Below are positions 51,056 through 58,031 of a stretch of DNA of 64,000 bases, piece after piece. The first letter of the stretch is position 1. Each line of letters starts with the position of its first letter. A program made the translations under genes and the position numbers. This DNA is from Deltaproteobacteria bacterium (GTDB taxonomy: Bacteria > Desulfobacterota > Syntrophia > Syntrophales > UBA2210), in assembly GCA_019314085.1 (NCBI GenBank), contig JAFCZZ010000001.1:22020-86019 (forward strand). Reading direction: 5' to 3'. The notes under the pieces are model-generated. The model worked only from the letters and a program-made list of their open reading frames with translations. It was not told where the DNA came from and did no database searches.

Positions 51056-51234
51056 CCCTCCCAACACCCATAAAGTTTGACATATGTCGTCCCCTCCCAA
51101 CACCCGTGAAGCCCGACATATGTCATCCTCCCCCAACATCCACGAAATCCGATATATGTCACCTCCCTCCCCAATGCTCACAAAAGCTTGGGCGTATGTC
51201 GCCTTAGCACTCACGAAGTCTGATATATGTTATG
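51056..51234. repeat. Five degenerate tandem repeats of about 36 bp
   Basis: Copies start near 51056, 51091, 51127, 51163 and 51203. The shared core is CCAACACCC, then AAG, then GACATATGTC, itself a palindrome in copies 1 and 2. Copies 4 and 5 are more diverged. Period 36 is a multiple of three, so both strands show repeat peptides, but no ribosome site fits. They resemble iterons or a protein-binding array. Confidence 0.65.
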
Positions 51235-51314
51235 CCTGTGTTTGCTGGCTGTAGGGGATGGTGGGGAGTTTTGGTTCAACCGGGCTTCGCCGGGGGAGAA
51301 GGGAAGAGGTTGGG

Positions 51315-51365
51315 CCCTAGCTACCTATAGGATAAAACTACGTTTTATCCTATAGGTAGCTAGGG
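51315..51365. repeat. Perfect inverted repeat with 24-bp arms
   Basis: Arms 51315-51338 and 51342-51365 with a 3-base centre. Each arm contains CTAGCTACCTATAGGATAAA or its complement. No T-run follows on either strand, so this is not a normal terminator. It lies 81 bases after the 36-bp repeats. The rest of the gene-free stretch 50961-51566 holds a weak TTGATA-N18-TATAAA (51386-51415) that could serve the next gene. Confidence 0.8.
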
Positions 51366-51566
51366 TTGCCTCGCATGTTACTTTGTTGATAATTGCCGTC
51401 GGCGAATGGTATAAAGCAGGGCGTTTGTGGTAGGATGCGGCAGGATGTGGTAGGTTGTGTGGGTGGGAAGGGGCCGAAGTTGATACTTCCCTATGGGGAG
51501 AAGGTTATAGGTTTGAAAGGGCCTGGGCCGGGGCATACTTAAAACAAAAAAGGAGCGGGATAGGCG

Positions 51567-51872
51567 ATGGCCGGTGAGAAACCCCTGTGGCATATGGAGC
51601 TTATCGTTACGACGAAGGAGGAAGTTAGGCTGGATGGGCGGGCCTGCCCGGCGGCTGGCATCCTCGCTCTGTGGTTTGAACAGGGCAAGGACTGTGTGCT
51701 TTATATCCCCGTGAAGATGCTGGAGGACATGTTCGGGGCCTGCCCGGATGTGCTGGATGTGGCCATCTCCGGCAAGGCTCATCTGGATGGCACATATACC
51801 TTCGTTACGGTGCAGGCGGACGAAGGAGGGGAACTGGCGGTTTACGCTCAGGGCCCGATAGCTCGGTCATAA
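51567..51872 (+). CDS. Small hypothetical protein
   Basis: A 101-residue protein; AAAAAAGGAGCGGGATAGGCG before ATG 51567. Beta-type (DCVLYIPVKMLEDMFGACPD). It stands alone between the palindrome and a convergent gene. No family recognised. Confidence 0.55.
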   Translation: MAGEKPLWHMELIVTTKEEVRLDGRACPAAGILALWFEQGKDCVLYIPVKMLEDMFGACPDVLDVAISGKAHLDGTYTFVTVQADEGGELAVYAQGPIARS

Positions 51873-51903
51873 CGATCTGCTTTTTTGAATCTAACTAGAG
51901 GCC

Positions 51904-52470
51904 CTACGAAGGTTTGCCATTCATCACAGTCTTCCTCCATGACCGCCAAGCTTTCTGTTTGGGACCGAAGGCCTTCACCGTATGCCACTGTTTGGTGCGG
52001 CCTGCACGCCAGGCCAGGAAGATGGGCGTGCCGGTTGCGTTAACCGCTTTCTGGATGGCCTTCTCCCAGGCCTGATAGCGATGGTCGTCCTTCAGATGGG
52101 CCAGCACAAGTTCTATGACCGCGAGGAACAAAGGCTGATTAGAGAGAGGCAGCGGCCCGATGTATATGGCACCGCCGTTGCGCAGGCGGCCTTCGGCTAT
52201 CATCCGGCCCAAACGGCGGTTGAATTGGTCTTTGATGGAACATAGGGCCACGCCAACCTGACCGGATGAAGAGTCATATGCTATCGTCATACCGCCATGA
52301 GGCAGAGGCTGCTTCCCATCCTGCAGCAACCTGTAGTGGAATATCTTCGCCTCTTCGTGGTCTTCAGCCCAGTCGTGATACGTTACCACAAGAGGTTCAG
52401 GCTGGCCGGGGTCAAGGACATCTGCTTGATACTTGAACTCTATGCCGGGGTTCCAAGCTCCCCTTCCCAT
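51904..52470 (-). CDS. Hypothetical protein
   Basis: A 188-residue protein with AAAGGAGGATAAGC before ATG 52470. The centre (GMTIAYDSSSGQVGVALCSI) and the basic C-terminus (KQWHTVKAFGPKQKAWRSWR) suggest a nucleic-acid or protein-binding domain. No family recognised. Confidence 0.55.
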   Translation of the reverse strand: MGRGAWNPGIEFKYQADVLDPGQPEPLVVTYHDWAEDHEEAKIFHYRLLQDGKQPLPHGGMTIAYDSSSGQVGVALCSIKDQFNRRLGRMIAEGRLRNGGAIYIGPLPLSNQPLFLAVIELVLAHLKDDHRYQAWEKAIQKAVNATGTPIFLAWRAGRTKQWHTVKAFGPKQKAWRSWRKTVMNGKPS

Positions 52471-52506
52471 GCTTATCCTCCTTTCGCATGATAGGCTATC
52501 ACAGTT

Positions 52507-52535
52507 AGTATACCATGCAGGATAGGCCGGTTAAA
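52507..52535 (-). promoter_or_regulatory. TTTAAC-N17-TATACT promoter
   Basis: Minus strand: TTTAAC (52535-52530), 17 bases, TATACT (52512-52507), for the 52470 gene. It begins right after the tRNA-Glu gene. Confidence 0.5.
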
Positions 52536-52537
52536 CA

Positions 52538-52612
52538 TGGTGGCCCCGACGGGATTCGAACCCGTGTTACCGCCTTGAAAGAGCGGCGTCCTAGCCACTA
52601 GACGACAGGGCC
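52538..52612 (-). tRNA. tRNA-Glu (anticodon TTC)
   Basis: 75 nt with all arms: acceptor GGCCCTG/CGGGGCC, D-arm with GTGGCTAGGAC, anticodon loop CTTTCAA giving TTC, T-arm ACGGG-TTCGAAT-CCCGT and encoded CCA. It follows the Ro60 gene by nine bases. The only ordinary tRNA I find. Confidence 0.95.
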
Positions 52613-52621
52613 ACCATCGGC

Positions 52622-54124
52622 TTATTCGAGGACAGGCCCTTCTGGCCCTTCCCAGTTTTCGATCACATCAACCAACTTATCCCAAACGAGGATGACCTTG
52701 AAGATGTTATCATTGAAGCCGCCGATGTCAAGAATGCGTGGATTCTGCGGCAGGTCGCTGGTGCCGTATGGGGCCAAGCAGACATTGACTACCCGAAGCT
52801 CCGGATTAAGGCCCAGAAGCTTTTTGATAGCCTCCCCCGCGTAGCCCCAGCTACCTGGCAACCAGGACTGCTCATCCGTAAGTATCACCACATAGTCAAG
52901 CTGGTTAGCATAGGCTGCTACCTTCTCAATGGCCTCGGCCAAATTGGTGCCACCGCCATCAACGTAAATCTGCTTGAAGATGTCATATGTTCGACTGGAG
53001 CGGCTGACTTTGCATTGTTGGGCCCCAGTGCCATAGCTGATTATCACGCCATTCTGAGCCTTCTTGAACGCTGCAGCAGCAAACAATCGGGCCACATCAA
53101 CCCGGCTGACCATTGACCTTGCACTCAAGAAGCCCAACATGCTGCCGCTCGTATCCACAAGCACACCTACACGGCCCAGTGAAGGCACATTGTCTGTTGC
53201 TATTTCTATGGCTTCAATCAGGGCGTCTTCGGCTTCCTGCTTGGCAGCCAAACTGATGTTCTCGTCTTCCAACTGCTGCACGCTTGCCAAGGCAGCCAGG
53301 AAACGGAACGGCATAATCTTGGGATGTCGGGCTGCTGCCAGAACTTTTTCTCTGTCAATTGGCACATTATGTTTAAGCAAGTTGCGCAGGTTGCGAATAT
53401 AAGCCATGGGCGGCATGATTTCAGCAGCCCTCATCCAAGTCTCATGGTTGCTGCCATAAGCGCTGATAAGAGATTCCCAAGTGGTGGCCTTGCCTTCCGC
53501 GTGGGCCTTAATCTCCTCAGGCGTATCTTCACCAACCTTGCCGGTTACAATCCACCTGAATGCGGCGGCCTGGGCTGCATCCTTGGGCTTCGGGTGAATA
53601 ACGTTCAGCACATCAACAAGGCTCCATTCGCGAGTTTTGCCACGATATTTGATAATCTCATACGGCGTCAAAGCTTGTAGCCTCTTGGCAATTGCTCTTC
53701 GCAGGGCCATAGGGATGGGGCCGCCATATACCTCTTTATATATAGCCAGTACTTCAGCGGGTTCATCGGCCCGTGCCATGATAACCGGCCCCCACTTGGC
53801 AACCCATGGCTTAGGTGCACATTCGTGGACTGGGTGCCCTGCCATCACAGCCAGCAAGAACTGCGGGGCCGTCCTCATGCCAAGTTCATGACGCAGCCAT
53901 GCAGCCAGCTTCAGCACGAATTCGGGGTCTTTGGTCCCAACTTCCAGCGCCAGATTCTTGATGGCCTCAGTGACTTCATGTTTGGTTGCGTAGAAGGTAT
54001 CTTCAAAGAAGTGTGTGGCACACCGCAGTGCCAGCTCCAGCTTGGGTGGATACTTGTAGGCCGGAGCCCCTTCATAGTTGACTGTCTTGCCTGCAGCCCG
54101 CTTAGGCTTGTTGAACTTAGCCAT
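52622..54124 (-). CDS. rsr: Ro60 / Rsr (TROVE and vWA domain RNA-binding protein)
   Basis: About 500 residues from ATG 54124, nine bases after GGAGGACG. Residues ~1-320 are the HEAT-like TROVE ring (ALRCATHFFEDTFYATKHEV, KLAAWLRHELGMRTAPQFLL, RNLRNLLKHNVPIDREKVLA). The vWA domain follows with an intact MIDAS: DTSGSM at 324-329, GGGTNL and VVILTDEQSW. Ro60 proteins bind misfolded RNAs and Y RNAs and work with RNA-decay enzymes. Two Y-like RNAs and an attenuator lie directly upstream and tRNA-Glu directly downstream. Confidence 0.9.
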   Translation of the reverse strand: MAKFNKPKRAAGKTVNYEGAPAYKYPPKLELALRCATHFFEDTFYATKHEVTEAIKNLALEVGTKDPEFVLKLAAWLRHELGMRTAPQFLLAVMAGHPVHECAPKPWVAKWGPVIMARADEPAEVLAIYKEVYGGPIPMALRRAIAKRLQALTPYEIIKYRGKTREWSLVDVLNVIHPKPKDAAQAAAFRWIVTGKVGEDTPEEIKAHAEGKATTWESLISAYGSNHETWMRAAEIMPPMAYIRNLRNLLKHNVPIDREKVLAAARHPKIMPFRFLAALASVQQLEDENISLAAKQEAEDALIEAIEIATDNVPSLGRVGVLVDTSGSMLGFLSARSMVSRVDVARLFAAAAFKKAQNGVIISYGTGAQQCKVSRSSRTYDIFKQIYVDGGGTNLAEAIEKVAAYANQLDYVVILTDEQSWLPGSWGYAGEAIKKLLGLNPELRVVNVCLAPYGTSDLPQNPRILDIGGFNDNIFKVILVWDKLVDVIENWEGPEGPVLE

Positions 54125-54142
54125 CGAAATTCGTCCTCCTTT

Positions 54143-54182
54143 CAAAATAAAAAGCGCCGTCCCGCACGATGCGAGACGACGC
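54143..54182 (-). terminator. Terminator in the Ro60 leader (attenuator)
   Basis: Minus strand: 13-bp stem (54182-54170 with 54166-54154, two G.U pairs), TCG loop, then a TTTTTATTTT tract 20-30 bases before the Ro60 start. Its 5' arm can instead pair with the 5' strand of Y-like RNA 2, so termination may be controlled. Confidence 0.8.
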
Positions 54183-54219
54183 CCCGTCTATGGGCTGAGA
54201 GCCCGGAGGTTGAATGCTA

Positions 54220-54293
54220 TTGGCACGAGAATAACGACAACGGCACGGTTCAGCTCCAAAGGCTGAAGTAACCGTTGTCTCGCATCGTGCCAA
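54220..54293 (-). ncRNA. Y-RNA-like module 2
   Basis: 74 nt. Outer helix TTGGCACGA/TCGTGCCAA, internal loop with TGCGA, inner helix GACAACGG/CCGTTGTC, and an anticodon-like hairpin TTCAGC-CTTTGGA-GCTGAA. It shares TGCGAG and CGGTTACTTC with module 1. The bases before the inner helix (14 bp perfect, 18 with one G.U) are complementary to the terminator arm at 54164-54181. Confidence 0.65.
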
Positions 54294-54318
54294 ACTTCTT
54301 TTGAATTTTCAAGGTTGA

Positions 54319-54416
54319 GCGCGTAGAGTATATTGGTTGCGGTACTTTTTCCAGCCGCCTCAATGGCGGAACCGGATTTCGAGTCCGGAAGTAACCGCAA
54401 CCTCGCAGCTACGCGC
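54319..54416 (-). ncRNA. Y-RNA-like module 1 with tRNA-like hairpins
   Basis: 98 nt whose 5' end falls at the expected start of the promoter at 54423. Outer helix GCGCGTAG/CTACGCGC, internal loop with TGCGAG, inner helix GGTTGCGGT/ACCGCAACC, a 5-bp/7-nt hairpin CCGGA-CTCGAAA-TCCGG that looks like an anticodon arm, and CCGCC/GGCGG. Paired ends with tRNA-like parts near a Ro60 gene fit bacterial Y RNAs. Confidence 0.7.
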
Positions 54417-54422
54417 AGGTTT

Positions 54423-54450
54423 AGTATACCACAATGCAGGCAATTCTAAA
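54423..54450 (-). promoter_or_regulatory. TTTAGA-N16-TATACT promoter of the Y-like RNA / Ro60 unit
   Basis: Minus strand: TTTAGA (54450-54445), 16 bases, TATACT (54428-54423). Transcription would start at about 54416, the first base of the outer helix of module 1. Confidence 0.65.
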
Positions 54451-54465
54451 CACTGGTGAAGCAAA

Positions 54466-55086
54466 GTGCTGGCTATAATCAGTTTGGCTCTGTCTTTAGC
54501 CCAAGCGCCCAACTTGGCACTCATCTACCATACCGACAGGCTTTTCAGTTACCGCCTCGTGGCCGACCGGCCCCTGCCCAAAGGCAGCCTGCTTATCCTT
54601 ATTACTAAGAGTCCCCTGCAGGCCACCGGCCCCGCTTTGAGCTGGAAGAAAACGATTTACTTCGGCAGCATTGCTGCTTGGCGAAAGACAGACGAACGAA
54701 TCAGACGTTATTACCAGTCATTCGACGTAACGACGTGCTATCCGGCCAGGCTGGGCAAGATTTTCTGGGTTCTTGCCACACCTTCTGGTTGTTGGTGGGG
54801 CGTTTGCTGGGGGCCATGCAGTCCGATGCGGTATAATAGTTTTGGGCACGCGAGTGGGCTCGGCGGCGGGGAGAGCCGATGTGCGCCCCGCTGCACGCGG
54901 GTTCGAATCCCGCCGTGTCCACCAGCGTTCAAGTTTGTGAACAGGCCCAGCAGGGTAAACTCTCCACGAAATGAAGAGGAAGGTTCAGCGAATCATCAAT
55001 GCCCTCAACCGCTGGTGGGAACTGCGCCGGTTCCCCGAGAGGCTGAAGTATCAACGTTTTCTGGAGCGCAATCTCTTCAATCTTGA
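54466..55086 (+). CDS. Doubtful open frame
   Basis: A 206-codon frame from GTG 54466. The first ~100 codons look protein-like (LPKGSLLILITKSPLQATGP, WKKTIYFGSIAAWRKTDERI) but the frame runs on through tRNA-like RNA B and into the next gene without a stop, and no ribosome site precedes it. A TATAAT at 54474 sits on the start. It may be the remnant of a gene that lost its end. Confidence 0.2.
   Translation: MLAIISLALSLAQAPNLALIYHTDRLFSYRLVADRPLPKGSLLILITKSPLQATGPALSWKKTIYFGSIAAWRKTDERIRRYYQSFDVTTCYPARLGKIFWVLATPSGCWWGVCWGPCSPMRYNSFGHASGLGGGESRCAPRCTRVRIPPCPPAFKFVNRPSRVNSPRNEEEGSANHQCPQPLVGTAPVPREAEVSTFSGAQSLQS
54844..54924 (+). ncRNA. tRNA-like RNA B (alanine-type acceptor, no D-arm, single long arm)
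   Basis: 81 nt. Acceptor GGGCACG/CGTGTCC with G3.U70 and all seven pairs, A73, encoded CCA; T-arm GCGGG-TTCGAAT-CCCGC. The middle has GGGCTCG and one 9-bp hairpin (GCGGCGGGG/CCCCGCTGC) with loop AGAGCCGATGTGCG. A perfect TATAAT (54832-54837) lies six bases before the first G, so the 5' end may be the transcription start. Stem sequences differ from RNA A but pairing is kept, and the loops share GCCG-R-TGTGC. Confidence 0.75.
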
Positions 55087-55306
55087 TGAAAACGGCGACA
55101 TAAACACGATACTCGGCCACTGGATACATATCCGCCGAAGGTCGGATGGTCGCTTCAATCAGCGTGATATACAGGACGCCTTGCGGAACCTCGACCTGCT
55201 GATTGAAACGGCCAGCTTCATGAAAGAAGTCATTCAAAATCTTGAACAAGAAGCGGAGAGTGAAGGGCATGGAGTCGAGACGGAGCGAACTGTGCGTGAA
55301 CGTTGA
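54971..55306 (+). CDS. Small helical protein
   Basis: A 111-residue basic, helical protein (MKRKVQRIINALNRWWELRR). No strong ribosome site. It overlaps the next gene by 38 bases. No family recognised. Confidence 0.5.
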   Translation: MKRKVQRIINALNRWWELRRFPERLKYQRFLERNLFNLDENGDINTILGHWIHIRRRSDGRFNQRDIQDALRNLDLLIETASFMKEVIQNLEQEAESEGHGVETERTVRER

Positions 55307-55541
55307 AGTTGACCCGCTGAGCCATCTTTTTGAGTATCCCGAAGTCGTGGAATATTTCAAGCAGGGCAAACTCAGCATAGCCCCGCAGAAGGCTGCATTA
55401 CAGATAGGAGCTGTTTCGCTTATCTCATATGGCGACGATTCGGCTGATGCGTTGCGACGCTTGGTTTATATGTGCAAGGCTATCAGCGTGGAATACAGTT
55501 TGTTGCGCCGTTTCTTCCTTACAGGAGGAGATAAAGAATGA
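55269..55541 (+). CDS. Small hypothetical protein
   Basis: About 90 residues from ATG 55269. YPEVVEYFKQGKLSIAPQKA and ALRRLVYMCKAISVEYSLLR suggest a helical domain. It overlaps the kinase gene by ATGA. No family recognised. Confidence 0.5.
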   Translation: MESRRSELCVNVEVDPLSHLFEYPEVVEYFKQGKLSIAPQKAALQIGAVSLISYGDDSADALRRLVYMCKAISVEYSLLRRFFLTGGDKE

Positions 55542-56434
55542 CAGAAGTGCCCATTCTTGTTGTAGGAGACAGTTTCCTTGACATTTTGCTTGACGTTGGG
55601 GTCACGACTGAGGCTGAAGATGCACCCACCTACAAGGCCAACCGGACGTATGCGGCTTGGGGCGGGGCGGCCAACGTTGCTTGGTGCCTTGAGTGGATGA
55701 ACCTGCCGGTTTCTTCTGCTCTATGCTGGCCTTACCGCGATTCGAGTATAGCCAAGTGGGGCAACGGCCAGATTATGCTACCAGCACAACCTTATCCCTG
55801 TGCCACTACGGCTCCACTGCAGGTTCGCATGAGGTTGCGTGATAACAATGGTCGGCTTTGTCGGATAGATTTTCCGGCCCCAGAAGAACCATACTATTTC
55901 AGCGGATGGAAAGATGATTTGCAGCGAATGCTTAACGACAAGGAGTGGAAAGTGATTGTCATTGCTGACCACGGATATCTGCCTGAGCTTATCAACGAGG
56001 TTGTTGGCCAGATTAGCCTGAATTGCGAGACCATCATCATCTACGATTGCAACTGCCGGGTGCCACCACCCCAAAGGTTGCTGAAGCACGAAAACTGTAT
56101 CATCAAGGCCAATCAGTCTGAGATTGAGCGCTGGCCCTACCTAAAGCATACTGCCTTGACTCTCATTGTGACACGAGAAACTGAGCCGACGCAGCTCTTT
56201 GTGAATGGTTGCCTGTATGGCACTTATGAAGTGCCCGCCCAGATAGCTCCTGCTTCATGGGAATATTCCGGGGCCGGTGATGCTTTTGTTGCCCGCCTTG
56301 CAGCTCAGTGTGCTTGGGTTGCTCCTGGAGACCTTACTCCTCATTTCTTGGAAGAAGCTGTTCGCAATGCCCAACTGTTTGTGCTTGAATACATGAGCCG
56401 CTGGCATGAACGATACAAAGAGGTGAGTGGATGA
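55538..56434 (+). CDS. HldE N-terminal-like heptose-7-phosphate kinase (PfkB family)
   Basis: A 298-residue kinase with GGAGGAG upstream. ILVVGDSFLDILLD starts the fold, EAEDAPTYKAN and GGAANVA (42-48) follow as in RfaE domain I, then LQVRMRLRDNNGRLCRIDFP corresponds to the R-x-x-x-x-x-Q-x-x-R-x-D strand. The catalytic base is D248 in GAGDAF. Among PfkB kinases this order fits heptose-7-phosphate kinase best; another sugar kinase remains possible. It would form heptose-1,7-bisphosphate, the substrate of the GmhB-like enzyme. Confidence 0.7.
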   Translation: MTEVPILVVGDSFLDILLDVGVTTEAEDAPTYKANRTYAAWGGAANVAWCLEWMNLPVSSALCWPYRDSSIAKWGNGQIMLPAQPYPCATTAPLQVRMRLRDNNGRLCRIDFPAPEEPYYFSGWKDDLQRMLNDKEWKVIVIADHGYLPELINEVVGQISLNCETIIIYDCNCRVPPPQRLLKHENCIIKANQSEIERWPYLKHTALTLIVTRETEPTQLFVNGCLYGTYEVPAQIAPASWEYSGAGDAFVARLAAQCAWVAPGDLTPHFLEEAVRNAQLFVLEYMSRWHERYKEVSG

Positions 56435-57780
56435 TGAATTATGCCCGCTTATGCGAAAATGCAGATATTTGGGGTTATGATGCGGTATTTTCTGTTGTTG
56501 CTTTCTTGCAGGCCATCAATAGCCCTCGTCTAAGCGACCTGCCGGAATTTGCTCGATGGATTGACGAAGCGGCCAAGCAATACGACATCAATCAGCGCAT
56601 TCTGCTGGCGATTGCTCAGAAAGAGCAAAGTTTCCTGACTCGCCCCAGAGGCGGCAGAGGATGGCGACGCGCGCTACAGTATACGATGGGATATGGAGCA
56701 ACCGACAGAGGTGATATCCCCAAGTATGCTGGTTGCAAGACTCAGGTTTTTGCAGCGGCTGAAGGCTTGAGGAGGTATTGGGACAGTGGCCGTGTGCAGA
56801 GGATGGTCGGCAAGCCGCTGGCTGAAACCCTGCCGTGGACGAAAAACACTCCCACTGGTAAAATCATACCAGAGAATGAAGCTACTGCTGCCCTTTACTT
56901 GTATACACCGCATTTGTCCGGTGCTCGTGATTTTGTTAGAGTATGGCGATGGTTAAAAGGAGTTGAGGCCAGGATGGCTGCTGAAGACAGACTTTATCCA
57001 GAAGGCTATCCCAAGCCATTGCAGAGATGTGGAAGAGTTGACCCCGGCCATGTGAGATACTGGTTTGGTAATCCCTGCCAGACAAACCATTTTGTGAGCC
57101 ACAAGGTTCCGATACTCGGTCGTGTATATGTCCATCGCCGCATTGCCGAGGCATTTGAACAGGTTCTCAAAGAGATTGAAGAAGCGGGGCTGGCCGAACT
57201 AATTGACCTTTCAGATTATGGTGGCACTTACTGCTGTCGGCGCGTGCGGGGAGGCCGCGCATATTCGCCCCATGCGTGGGGTATTGCCATTGATTTGAAT
57301 GTGCATCATCTGCAGGGACCAAACGGCGAGTATCGGGCCGGTCGAACCAACTGGCGCTGCAGGCCAAGCGAGATACCAGACAGCCTGAAACGACTTGCTC
57401 CCTTCTTCCGGCGCTGGGGGTTTTCGTGGGGCGGCGACTGGAAGTCCTTCAAAGACCCAATGCATTTCGAGGCCACGGCCCTCACGGTGAAACTGTTGGA
57501 GGGTGGCGAGTTGCCGCAGAAGTTTATTGAGGTTTGCCGTGCCGGTCAGCAGCCCCAACCTGGCTATGTGCCCGGAGAAGTTAAAGTTGTTTTGTTGCCT
57601 GACAATAAAGTGATCCCGTGCAATGCTTATTTCGATGGCGAGAAGACCAAGTGCAACCTGCGTGAACTGGCCGAAGGTCTGGGGTATGTGGTTGCCGACC
57701 ATATCCCCGACCAGAGGAAGGTATATCTTGTGCCCAGAGAAGCCAAGGCACATCTTATACCCAAGGAGGCTGATGCATGA
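56431..57780 (+). CDS. Endolysin with M15 peptidase and stalk domain
   Basis: A 449-residue protein. Residues 1-170 look like a lysozyme/transglycosylase-type domain (RILLAIAQKEQSFLTRPRGG). Residues ~215-360 are an M15 peptidase with zinc ligands in SPHAWGIAIDLNVHH (H, D) and KDPMHFEATAL (H). The last ~65 residues resemble the copper amine oxidase-like stalk domain that binds cell wall (NAYFDGEKTKCNLRELAEGL). It should cut peptidoglycan peptides at lysis. No signal peptide seen. Confidence 0.75.
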   Translation: MMNYARLCENADIWGYDAVFSVVAFLQAINSPRLSDLPEFARWIDEAAKQYDINQRILLAIAQKEQSFLTRPRGGRGWRRALQYTMGYGATDRGDIPKYAGCKTQVFAAAEGLRRYWDSGRVQRMVGKPLAETLPWTKNTPTGKIIPENEATAALYLYTPHLSGARDFVRVWRWLKGVEARMAAEDRLYPEGYPKPLQRCGRVDPGHVRYWFGNPCQTNHFVSHKVPILGRVYVHRRIAEAFEQVLKEIEEAGLAELIDLSDYGGTYCCRRVRGGRAYSPHAWGIAIDLNVHHLQGPNGEYRAGRTNWRCRPSEIPDSLKRLAPFFRRWGFSWGGDWKSFKDPMHFEATALTVKLLEGGELPQKFIEVCRAGQQPQPGYVPGEVKVVLLPDNKVIPCNAYFDGEKTKCNLRELAEGLGYVVADHIPDQRKVYLVPREAKAHLIPKEADA

Positions 57781-58025
57781 TGGATATACAGAAGGATTTC
57801 GAGGATGTTCTGCGGATTGCCCAATTGGAACGGGCAGTCCAGCAGGCCATTTCAGTAGTCCAGAGATTGGACTCGTTACGTAAAGACCTGCCCACAATGG
57901 TAGGCCAGCTTCGTGGTGGTGCTGAAGCAGCTCGTGAACTGGGCAAGCCAGAACTGGCCGAAAAGTTTGAGCGCATAGCGGCAGTCGTTGAGGAGAGGGC
58001 CGGTGACTTCCTTGGCACGCGGTGA
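57777..58025 (+). CDS. Small coiled-coil protein
   Basis: An 82-residue helical protein with an ATGATG overlap with the endolysin stop. LERAVQQAISVVQRLDSLRK is coiled-coil-like. Without a membrane span it is not a classic holin. No family recognised. Confidence 0.5.
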   Translation: MMDIQKDFEDVLRIAQLERAVQQAISVVQRLDSLRKDLPTMVGQLRGGAEAARELGKPELAEKFERIAAVVEERAGDFLGTR

Positions 58026-58031
58026 GCACAT

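Noticed and set aside
50959..51207. A plus-strand frame over the 36-bp repeats coding 12-residue repeats
   Set aside because: The repeat period is a multiple of three, so any phase gives repeat peptides. The start is inside the terminator and the other strand is equally open.
51056..51234. A CRISPR array
   Set aside because: The repeats are adjacent and degenerate with no spacers of even length, and no cas genes are present. The Cas4-like gene lies far away in a recombination operon.
54319..54416. An ordinary tRNA-Ser(CGA)
   Set aside because: The CTCGAAA loop and the long CCGCC/GGCGG arm are suggestive, but there is no T-arm or D-arm and the RNA continues into an outer helix beyond the would-be acceptor.
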